From Candidatus Cloacimonadota bacterium (GTDB lineage: Bacteria > Cloacimonadota > Cloacimonadia > Cloacimonadales > Cloacimonadaceae): DNA of 16,826 nt. Within the stretch, counting starts at the first letter, position 1. Every line of letters begins with the position of its first letter. Below the pieces are notes generated by a model. The model saw only the letters and a program-made list of their open reading frames with translations, did not search any database and was not told the origin of the DNA. The position numbers and the translations under genes were made by a program. Positions 1-5,673 of this stretch are shown piece after piece. The stretch is from positions 1 to 16,826 of the forward strand of contig JALOBT010000047.1 of NCBI GenBank assembly GCA_023228125.1, read 5' to 3'.

Positions 1-1
1 A

Positions 2-418
2 TACTTCACCGAAGTAGCAGAAAAGCTGCCCAAGGATACCATTATCCTCACTGCCGGTTGCGCCAAATACCGCTATATCAAGCTCAATCTGGGCGATATC
101 AATGGCATACCCCGCATCCTGGACGCCGGTCAGTGCAACGACTCCTATTCCCTGGCCGTGATCGCGCTCAAACTCAAGGAAGTCTTTGAGCTGGACGATA
201 TCAACGATCTGCCCATCTCCTTTGACCTCGGCTGGTACGAGCAAAAGGCAGTAGCAGTACTGCTCGCCCTCCTCTCCCTGGGCTTCAAAAACATGCAAAT
301 CGGGCCTACCCTGCCTGGTTTCCTCTCTCCAAACGTTGCCAAAGTGATCATCGATACCTTTGGCCTCAAACAAACTACTAATGCGGATGATGATATCGCT
401 GCCATGATGGGCGGCTGA
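2..418 (+). CDS. hcp: Hydroxylamine reductase / hybrid cluster protein (Hcp), C-terminal part
   Basis: This is the last 138 residues of a hybrid-cluster protein, a cytoplasmic Fe-S-O enzyme of anaerobes that reduces hydroxylamine to ammonia in vitro and is thought to detoxify nitric oxide in vivo. The 5' end lies outside the window; full-length members are about 550 residues. The fragment shows the most conserved part of the family. TAGC (Cys codon 59-61) and the GQCNDS motif (Cys codon 134-136) supply hybrid-cluster ligands, and the WYEQKA motif supplies the conserved Glu and Lys near the cluster. The ending, GPTLPGFLSPNV followed by a short acidic tail, is also typical. The reading frame is open from base 2 and stops with TGA at 416-418. 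An intrinsic terminator follows within 25 bp, so this is the last gene of its transcript. Identification is secure; the subclass cannot be told because the N-terminal cysteine motif is missing. Confidence 0.95.
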   Translation, partial: YFTEVAEKLPKDTIILTAGCAKYRYIKLNLGDINGIPRILDAGQCNDSYSLAVIALKLKEVFELDDINDLPISFDLGWYEQKAVAVLLALLSLGFKNMQIGPTLPGFLSPNVAKVIIDTFGLKQTTNADDDIAAMMGG

Positions 419-442
419 TAGGCTCATTTCTAAGATAAAATC

Positions 443-475
443 AAGGCAGGACCTGGCGACAAGTTCTGCCTTTTT
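443..475 (+). terminator. Intrinsic terminator after hcp
   Basis: AAGGCAGGA at 443-451 pairs with TTCTGCCTT at 464-472, with one G-U pair, and C452-G463 closes a tenth pair. The loop is about 10 nt. The descending arm merges into a run of five T (471-475). The position, 25 bp past the hcp stop, fits a rho-independent terminator. Confidence 0.8.
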
Positions 476-532
476 GCTTGCTCAAAGCTGATCCCCAGCC
501 TCTGCCTTCAATTCGCTTTTGATTCGTTTTCG

Positions 533-568
533 ACTCGAGATGACTTGAGGACTCGAGCCATCTCGAGT
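533..568. repeat. Nested inverted repeat (CTCGAG-rich hairpin)
   Basis: ACTCGAGATG at 533-542 is perfectly complementary to CATCTCGAGT at 559-568, giving a 10-bp stem with a 16-nt loop. The loop holds a third CTCGAG (552-557), which could compete with either arm. No T run follows, so it does not look like an intrinsic terminator. Its function is unknown. Confidence 0.6.
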
Positions 569-623
569 TTAAGACTAATTGAAAGCAAGTCAGGCGGACA
601 GGTGTGGAACCAGCCTGATGTCT

Positions 624-653
624 TTGATTAGAAAGGTATAAAATTGGTATAAA
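624..653 (+). promoter_or_regulatory. Possible sigma-70-like promoter upstream of the repeat array
   Basis: TTGATT at 624-629 is followed after 18 bp by TATAAA at 648-653. It is the best -35/-10 pair I see between the hcp terminator and ebfC. If used, the transcript would carry the whole repeat array as a leader of roughly 480 nt ahead of ebfC. The call rests on consensus resemblance only, in AT-rich sequence where chance matches are common. Confidence 0.3.
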
Positions 654-685
654 CATAAAACTCTACAACGCAAAAACTCCAAAAC

Positions 686-781
686 CCTGATCCCTTTTTT
701 AAATCCAATTGATCCACTCAATCCGCCCGATCTGCGTTCTATAATCAAACTGCTGAAGGCAAAGCAGGACTCCGCCACAAC
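686..781. repeat. 96-bp repeat body, copy 1
   Basis: First copy of the body. It carries GCAGGACTCCG at 764-774 and is identical to copy 2. Confidence 0.9.
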
Positions 782-805
782 GATAAAACGCTAAAACTCC
801 AAAAC

Positions 806-901
806 CCTGATCCCTTTTTTAAATCCAATTGATCCACTCAATCCGCCCGATCTGCGTTCTATAATCAAACTGCTGAAGGCAAAGCAGGACTCCGCCACAA
901 C
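806..901. repeat. 96-bp repeat body, copy 2
   Basis: Second copy, identical to copy 1 over its whole length, with GCAGGACTCCG at 884-894. The identity suggests a recent duplication or gene-conversion-like homogenisation. Confidence 0.9.
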
Positions 902-933
902 GATAAAACGATAAAACGCTAAAACTCCAAAAC

Positions 934-1029
934 CCTGATCCCTTTTTTAAATCCAATTGATCCACTCAATCCGCCTGATCTGCGTTCTATAAACAAAACT
1001 GGTGTAGGCGGAACGGAGTCCTGCGCTAC
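934..1029. repeat. 96-bp repeat body, copy 3 (diverged 3' third)
   Basis: The first ~57 bp match copies 1 and 2 except for one C-to-T change. The last ~35 bp differ and carry CGGAGTCCTGC at 1014-1024, the exact reverse complement of the GCAGGACTCCG found at nearly the same offset in copies 1 and 2. Confidence 0.85.
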
Positions 1030-1139
1030 GATAAAACCCTAAAACGCTAAAACGTTAAAACCCCAAATAATTTACCGCTTGACTAAAACCCGCTATCCCC
1101 GCTTTTTGGAAATCAAATCTAAAATGATAAGGAGTCCCC

Positions 1140-1463
1140 ATGTTACAAGGTGGAAAAAATATGAACAACCTGATGAAACAGGCACAAAAGATGCAGCAGG
1201 AAATGATGAAATCCCAGCAGGAGTTGGAAAACAAGATCTTTGAAGTTAGCTCTGGTGGTGGTATGGTAACCATTGGCATCAATGGTGCTCATGAAGTAAA
1301 AAGCATCAAGATCGATAAAGAAGCGGTGGATCCGGACGACGTGGAAATGCTGGAAGATCTGATCCTGGCAGCCCTGCAGGAAGCTCACAAGCAGGTATCT
1401 CAGGCCAGCGAAGATATCATGGGAAAACTCACCGGAGGCATGAAGATTCCAGGGCTCTTTTAA
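1140..1463 (+). CDS. ebfC: YbaB/EbfC family nucleoid-associated protein
   Basis: A small dimeric DNA-binding protein of the YbaB/EbfC family, which binds DNA with little sequence specificity and is linked to nucleoid structure and RecR-dependent repair. The 107 residues match the usual size. The N-terminal part (about 8-35) is the typical Met/Gln/Lys-rich helix containing MNNLMKQAQKMQ. It is followed by the beta segment GGGMVTIGINGAHEVKSIKID and the helix with DVEMLEDLILAALQEAHKQ. The end, GGMKIPGLF, is the classic family tail. The chosen ATG has GGAG at 1131-1134, 5 nt upstream. ATG 1161, the usual family start, is possible but has a weaker ribosome site. recR follows after 3 bp, a widely conserved pairing. 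dnaX, often upstream of this pair, is not here; the repeat region is in its place. Confidence 0.93.
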   Translation: MLQGGKNMNNLMKQAQKMQQEMMKSQQELENKIFEVSSGGGMVTIGINGAHEVKSIKIDKEAVDPDDVEMLEDLILAALQEAHKQVSQASEDIMGKLTGGMKIPGLF

Positions 1464-1466
1464 GCA

Positions 1467-2063
1467 ATGTTCATCAGCAATAAACTGGAGAAACTCATAG
1501 AAAGCCTGTCCCGCTTTCCAGGAATTGGTAAAAGGACAGCCCAGCGCCTGGCCTGGTATCTGCTCTCGCAAGACAAAAGCTTTGCCTTGGAGCTTGCAGA
1601 GACGATTCGGACTACGGTAGAAGCTTTTCAGCCCTGCTCGCTGTGTATGATGCTTTCCGAAAGCGATCCTTGCCCGATCTGCTCTTCCCAGACACGGGAG
1701 ACAGACAGCCTGTGCATAGTGGAAAGCAGTGCCGATATCGAGATCATCGAAAACATGAACGAGTATAAAGGACAATACTTCGTGCTCGGCCATCTGCTCT
1801 CCCCCATCGATGGCTACGGCCCGGATCAGATCAATGCCGCGGCCTTGAAAGAAAGGGTGGCAAATCTCACGCCCAGAGAATTGATTCTGGCGATCAAGCC
1901 CTCTGCTGAAGGCGAGGCCACCATCCATTATATCTGGGAAATCTTTAAAGATCAGGAGATTTGCATCACCCGTTTATCCACAGGCTTGCCCTTTGGCGGG
2001 GATCTGGAATACAGCAGCAGCAATACTCTAAAAAGCGCCTGGGAAAGGCGTTACGGGGTCTGA
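1467..2063 (+). CDS. recR: Recombination mediator protein RecR
   Basis: RecR of the RecFOR pathway helps load RecA on SSB-coated single-stranded DNA at gaps. At 198 residues it is full length. Domain order is standard. A helix-hairpin-helix carries FPGIGKRTAQRLA (residues 17-29). A four-Cys zinc site uses Cys57, Cys60, Cys69 and Cys72. A Toprim domain starts near residue 82, with IVESSADIEIIE and then VLGHLLSPIDGYGPD. The C-terminal Walker-B-like segment ends in TRLSTGLPFGGDLEY. The usual NPTxEGEAT is AIKPSAEGEAT here, a mild variant. The start ATG is 3 bp after the ebfC stop with only a weak Shine-Dalgarno, so translational coupling to ebfC is likely. The stop lies 2 bp before the riboflavin synthase start. 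Confidence 0.97.
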   Translation: MFISNKLEKLIESLSRFPGIGKRTAQRLAWYLLSQDKSFALELAETIRTTVEAFQPCSLCMMLSESDPCPICSSQTRETDSLCIVESSADIEIIENMNEYKGQYFVLGHLLSPIDGYGPDQINAAALKERVANLTPRELILAIKPSAEGEATIHYIWEIFKDQEICITRLSTGLPFGGDLEYSSSNTLKSAWERRYGV

Positions 2064-2065
2064 AG

Positions 2066-2650
2066 ATGTTTACCGGAATCATTGAAGCTATCAGCCCCAT
2101 CGAAGGTATCGCCAGCGAAGCCGGCTCGAAATATATACAGATCGCGCGACCCAGATCTTTTGATGATCTCAAAATAGGCTCCTCTATTGCCTGCAACGGC
2201 ATCTGCCTCACCGTGCTGAAGTTTGATCATAACTCCTTCACCGTGCAGGTCATGAACGAGACTGGGATCAAAAGCACCGCCAGCGCCTGGAAAAATGGTG
2301 ATATTCTGAATCTGGAGCGGGCTCTGAAGATCGGCGATAGGCTGGATGGACATTGGGTGCAAGGACACATAGACCGACCCGTGAAATTCCTGCGCAAAGA
2401 ACAGAAAAACCAAACCATGTATTACCATTTTGAATTGCATCATCAGGATAAACAACTCATGATCCCCCAAGGCTCGATCGCCATCAATGGCATCAGCCTC
2501 ACCGTGGCCAGCCTCACAGGCAGAGAATTCTCCGTAGCCCTCATCAAACACACCGCCGAAAATAGCAATATGGACTACATCAAAGCCGGAAACCTGGTGA
2601 ATCTGGAGTATGATGCTCTGGGCAAATATCTTTTAAGGAGCAAGCTATGA
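2066..2650 (+). CDS. ribE: Riboflavin synthase, alpha subunit
   Basis: Riboflavin synthase dismutates two molecules of 6,7-dimethyl-8-ribityllumazine into riboflavin and the pyrimidine precursor, the last step of flavin synthesis. The 194-residue protein begins with the family's near-invariant MFTGIIE, which fixes the start at 2066 although the frame stays open further upstream inside recR. It shows the internal duplication of the family: barrel 1 has SSIACNGICLTVLKF and GDILNLERALKIGDRLDGH, the linker has WVQGHIDR, and barrel 2 has GSIAINGISLTVASL, IKHTAE, LVNLEYDALGKY. GGGG at 2055-2058 is a weak ribosome site within recR. The stop overlaps the next gene by ATGA. Other riboflavin genes (ribD, ribBA, ribH) are absent from the window, so the gene sits apart from a rib operon. 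Confidence 0.95.
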   Translation: MFTGIIEAISPIEGIASEAGSKYIQIARPRSFDDLKIGSSIACNGICLTVLKFDHNSFTVQVMNETGIKSTASAWKNGDILNLERALKIGDRLDGHWVQGHIDRPVKFLRKEQKNQTMYYHFELHHQDKQLMIPQGSIAINGISLTVASLTGREFSVALIKHTAENSNMDYIKAGNLVNLEYDALGKYLLRSKL

Positions 2651-3927
2651 AGCTGATGAAATACCTAAGCTGGGCTTTGTTGATCCTCGGCCTCACCGCT
2701 TGTGGTAGCAAACGCGGCCCCACCGGTGGAGAAGCTGATATAGAAAGGCCCACCGTGATCTCTTCCTCCCCTTTGGAAATGGGTGAGATCTCCGGAAAGA
2801 CCATCGAGATAGACTTTTCCAAGCCCATGGATAGAGCTTCCATCACAAATTCCATCTATATCTATCCTCCGGTTTCACAGCGGCGGATTTCCCTGACCAG
2901 AGCCACCCTCAAGATCGAGATTGAGGATGAACTCCTCAAAGATACGAACTACTATGTCACCCTCAGCACCCGGCTGAAAGATCTGAGAGGCAACAGTCTG
3001 GACAAAGCCCACACCCTGGCCTTTCGCTCTGGTGAAGCGCAATCTGGGCAACTTTCGGGCTTGATAGAATATGAAGATCCCCTGGACAAAGGCACTGCCA
3101 TCAATCTCTCCCTTTTCTCAGCGGATTCTCTCTTGGTGATGATGGATGAAGTGAGCGGGGACAGCTATGAGCTTCCCAATTTGAATCCCGCCAGCTACAC
3201 CCTGCGTGCCTATATAGACAAGAATGCGAATGGCCGTTATGATCTGGTTTATGAGCCTTTCTTTGAGGAAAGTATCTCGGTCTCCGGCCGCTCCAGCCTG
3301 AATATGTCAATGAGCTATGTGGATACCACCCTGGCTCAGATCCGGGAAGTAAAACAGATTTCTCCACATGAGCTGGAAATAGGCCTCAGCAAAAGCATCG
3401 CCAAGTATTCCACCCTCGAGATCATCGCTGAAGGCAGTGAAGATAGAGCCGAGATTTTACATCATTATCTGGATAAAGACAAGCTCTATGTCCTTTCTTC
3501 AAAGCTGGATTCCACGCGCGTCACCATCAAAATGCGCAATCTGGAGGATTTCAAAGGTAATTTCAGTGCGGAGTCTTCCATCCAGTTTGGGGTCCAAAGC
3601 AGCAGCGATACCACTCCCCCGCAGCTCCTCTCTACCATCCCGCGCAGTGGAGCCACCATCTATGATCTCAAGCCGAAGATAGAGCTTTTCTTTTCAGAGA
3701 TAATGACTGGTAAGAATCTGAAGCTCAGCCTTCTGGCCAGCGATACCAAAAAAGAAGTGCCCTGCGAGATCCTGAATGTCCAGGGACGCAAAGTGACATT
3801 ACAACCCGTGCAAGAGCTCACAAACTACCGCTCTTATAGCCTGACAATCCACAAAGAAAGTACGGACTATAGCGGCAACAAGATGCTGGAAGATCGAGAG
3901 CTGATTTTCCTGCCCATAAAACGTTAA
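2647..3927 (+). CDS. Lipoprotein with Ig-like (Big_5/SbsA-type) domains
   Basis: Predicted lipoprotein of 426 residues, exported and lipid-anchored. Residues 1-19 form a lipoprotein signal with lipobox LTAC (Cys19). GPTGG follows at about 24-28, a pattern I know from Bacteroidota Ig-like lipoproteins. An N-terminal Ig-like domain spans about residues 33-128 (RPTVISSSPLEMGEISGK, IDFSKPMD, LKDTNYYVTLSTRLKDLRGN). A middle beta-rich segment (about 135-225) contains YELPNLNPASYTLRAYIDK and the Asp/Asn-rich DKNANGRYD, possibly a calcium loop. A second Ig-like domain (about 320-426) begins TTPPQLLSTIPRSGATI and ends near YRSYSLTI and DYSGNKM. The start overlaps the ribE stop as ATGA, with AGGAG 7-8 nt upstream, so the two are translationally coupled. 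Its role is not known; envelope structural or binding roles are plausible. There is no catalytic motif. Confidence 0.8.
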   Translation: MKLMKYLSWALLILGLTACGSKRGPTGGEADIERPTVISSSPLEMGEISGKTIEIDFSKPMDRASITNSIYIYPPVSQRRISLTRATLKIEIEDELLKDTNYYVTLSTRLKDLRGNSLDKAHTLAFRSGEAQSGQLSGLIEYEDPLDKGTAINLSLFSADSLLVMMDEVSGDSYELPNLNPASYTLRAYIDKNANGRYDLVYEPFFEESISVSGRSSLNMSMSYVDTTLAQIREVKQISPHELEIGLSKSIAKYSTLEIIAEGSEDRAEILHHYLDKDKLYVLSSKLDSTRVTIKMRNLEDFKGNFSAESSIQFGVQSSSDTTPPQLLSTIPRSGATIYDLKPKIELFFSEIMTGKNLKLSLLASDTKKEVPCEILNVQGRKVTLQPVQELTNYRSYSLTIHKESTDYSGNKMLEDRELIFLPIKR

Positions 3928-3939
3928 GATGGAGACAAG

Positions 3940-4998
3940 ATGAAGATAATGCAGCTCGTGGGAGCAAGACCGCAATTTGTGAAACTGGCCCCGCTTTCCA
4001 AAGTGATCCGGGCGGCCGGACATGAAGAATTGATCGTGCATAGTGGACAGCACTATGACCTCCAGATGAATGAAGTATTCTTCCGGGATATGGAGATCCC
4101 CGCCCCGGATTATAACCTCAGCGTAGGCTCGGGAACTCAAGCCGTGCAAACCGCTGAAATCTTGTCGCTCCTGGAGCCCATCCTCATCAAACAAAAGCCG
4201 GATCTCTTGATCGTCTATGGGGATACGAATACCACTCTGGCCGGAGCGCTGGCTGCTGCCAAACTCCAGATCAAGATCGCACATGTGGAAGCCTGCCTCA
4301 GAAGCTTTAACCGCAGTATGCCGGAAGAGATCAACCGCATTGTGACAGATCACATCAGCGATATCCTCCTGCTGCCCACACCTACTGCCATGGCCAATGC
4401 TCAGCGTGAGGGACTACAGGACAAATGCACCCTCGTGGGCGACATCATGGTGGACTCCCTGCTCTTCGGAATTCAAAAAGCGCGCGCTCAGTCTAAGGTC
4501 CTGCAAGAATTGAAGATATCTTCTGATGAAGAATACTATCTTTTGACCCTGCATCGCCCCTATAACGTGGATAGTCCCGAAAATCTCGAGCACATCCTTA
4601 CCGCGCTGGATTCACTGAAAAAGCGTATCGTTTTCCCTGTGCATCCCCGCACCCGGAATATCTTGCAAAAGATGACTAACAAGCAATTTGCCCACATCAA
4701 TTTCGTGGCGCCGCAAGCCTATCTGGATTTTATGCTATTGATGGATAACTGCAGCATGGTGCTCTCCGATAGCGGAGGCATCCAAAAAGAGGCGTATATC
4801 TTAAAGAAACGCTGCGTGACCCTGCGCCCCGAAACGGAATGGGCAGAAACAGTGGATAGCGGCTGGAATATGCTGCTGCCCACAGACGATCCTGCCTTCC
4901 CTGCTGCGATAGAAGATTTTAAGGAGCCCAAAAGCCATGAGGATATCTTCGGCCACGATGTGGCAGAAAAGATCCTGGCACGTCTAATACAAAGCTAA
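3940..4998 (+). CDS. wecB: Non-hydrolysing UDP-GlcNAc 2-epimerase family protein (WecB/WbpI type)
   Basis: A GT-B-fold UDP-sugar 2-epimerase of 352 residues, probably making UDP-ManNAc or a related UDP-2-acetamido sugar for surface polysaccharide. Family residues are in place: GARPQF (Arg10), GDTNTTLAG (Asp95), HVEA (Glu117), MPEEINR (Glu129/130), LTLHR (His205) and DSGGIQKEA (277-285). The forms LRSFNRSMPEEINR and LRPETEWAETV resemble WbpI-type epimerases acting on diacetamido-uronates more than E. coli WecB, so the exact substrate is open and the symbol is tentative. One oddity: the family motif HVEAGLR reads HVEACLR (Cys119, TGC at 4294-4296). GGAG at 3931-3934 precedes the ATG by 5 nt. 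It is the last gene of the + cluster and stops 2 bp from the stop of the convergent ATPase gene. Confidence 0.9.
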   Translation: MKIMQLVGARPQFVKLAPLSKVIRAAGHEELIVHSGQHYDLQMNEVFFRDMEIPAPDYNLSVGSGTQAVQTAEILSLLEPILIKQKPDLLIVYGDTNTTLAGALAAAKLQIKIAHVEACLRSFNRSMPEEINRIVTDHISDILLLPTPTAMANAQREGLQDKCTLVGDIMVDSLLFGIQKARAQSKVLQELKISSDEEYYLLTLHRPYNVDSPENLEHILTALDSLKKRIVFPVHPRTRNILQKMTNKQFAHINFVAPQAYLDFMLLMDNCSMVLSDSGGIQKEAYILKKRCVTLRPETEWAETVDSGWNMLLPTDDPAFPAAIEDFKEPKSHEDIFGHDVAEKILARLIQS

Positions 4999-5000
4999 GA

Positions 5001-5663
5001 TTACTCTACGATTTCACCATCACTGAGGCTGATGATCTCGCTGGCATAGCTGGCGTAGCTGTCATTGTGCGTAACCATTACGATCGTTCGCCCATCCTGG
5101 TGCAGATCGCAGAGCAGCTGCATCACCTCTTCCCCATGCTTGCTATCCAGATTGCCAGTAGGTTCATCCGCCAGAATGAGCTCTGGATCGTTGATCACAC
5201 AACGTGCGAGGCCTACCCGCTGTTGCTGTCCTCCTGAGAGCTGATGGGGATAGTGATTCATCCGGCCTTCCAAACCCAATTGTTTGAGCAAGGCTGTCAC
5301 CTTGCTTTTGCGGGTAGCAGAATCTACCTTTTGATACAAGAGCGGTAACTCCACGTTTTCAAATACGGTGAGAGATGCGATCAGGTTGAACTTCTGGAAA
5401 AGGAAGCCGATCTTGCTTCGGCGCATGCGATTGCGCTCTTTCTCATTCATGTTTCCAGCGGCGATTCCTTCCAGCAAGACCTCGCCGGTGCTGGGGCGGT
5501 CCATCAGCCCCAGGATGTTTAAAAGCGTGGTTTTGCCGCAGCCGGAAGGTCCTTTGATGGCCACAAAGCTGCCTTTGGGGATACTCAGATTGATATTGTT
5601 CAGGGCCGTGGTTTCCACAGTGTCTGTACGATAGATTTTGGATAGATCCTTCAATTCGATCAT
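5001..5663 (-). CDS. ABC transporter ATP-binding protein, LolD/MacB family
   Basis: ATPase of a MacAB/LolCDE-type exporter or mechanotransmission complex, 220 residues, cytoplasmic face of the inner membrane. All nucleotide-binding motifs are intact: Walker A GPSGCGKTT (38-46), Q-loop Gln90, signature LSGGQQQR (142-149), Walker B LILADE with Glu167, D-loop GNLDS (170-174) and switch His199. NLDSKHGEEVMQLL and the A-loop region YRTDTVETTALNNI fit the LolD/MacB/FtsE family. I start it at ATG 5661-5663, because AAGGAG lies 7 nt upstream and the sequence then opens with the family-typical MIELKDLSKIY. An in-frame ATG at 5702 would add 13 residues overlapping the permease gene. It follows the permease stop by 10 bp and is the last gene of the three-gene operon. 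Confidence 0.93.
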   Translation of the reverse strand: MIELKDLSKIYRTDTVETTALNNINLSIPKGSFVAIKGPSGCGKTTLLNILGLMDRPSTGEVLLEGIAAGNMNEKERNRMRRSKIGFLFQKFNLIASLTVFENVELPLLYQKVDSATRKSKVTALLKQLGLEGRMNHYPHQLSGGQQQRVGLARCVINDPELILADEPTGNLDSKHGEEVMQLLCDLHQDGRTIVMVTHNDSYASYASEIISLSDGEIVE

Positions 5664-5673
5664 CGCTTGCTCC

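Larger units (their letters stand above)
654..1061. repeat. Modular tandem repeat: three 96-bp bodies between arrays of an 8-bp unit
   Basis: Bodies of exactly 96 bp lie at 686-781, 806-901 and 934-1029. They are separated and flanked by arrays of an octamer of consensus NNTAAAAC: four units at 654-685 (two degenerate), three at 782-805, four at 902-933 and four at 1030-1061. The bodies start with CCTGATCCC. Body 1 and body 2 are identical at all 96 positions; body 3 has diverged at its 3' third. No convincing ORF crosses the array. It fills most of the gap between hcp and ebfC. Confidence 0.9.

Noticed and set aside
590..618. Small hairpin TCAGGC/GCCTGA
   Set aside because: Only 6 bp with a 17-nt loop, no T tract; expected by chance in a sequence of this length.
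654..1061. CRISPR array
   Set aside because: The repeating body is 96 bp and the intervening sequence is itself repetitive octamers, with no unique spacers and no cas genes nearby.
1079..1107. Promoter immediately upstream of ebfC (TTGACT at 1079-1084)
   Set aside because: The -35-like hexamer is good, but the -10 position at 17 bp reads CTTTTT, and the AT-rich sequence further on overlaps the ribosome site.
1143..1928. 261-codon open frame on the - strand across ebfC and recR
   Set aside because: Both + strand genes are strongly supported; the antisense product matches no family I know.
1961..2065. Upstream extension of riboflavin synthase into recR
   Set aside because: The frame is open, but MFTGIIE at 2066 is the family N-terminus and the extension would overlap recR by over 100 bp with no homologous content.
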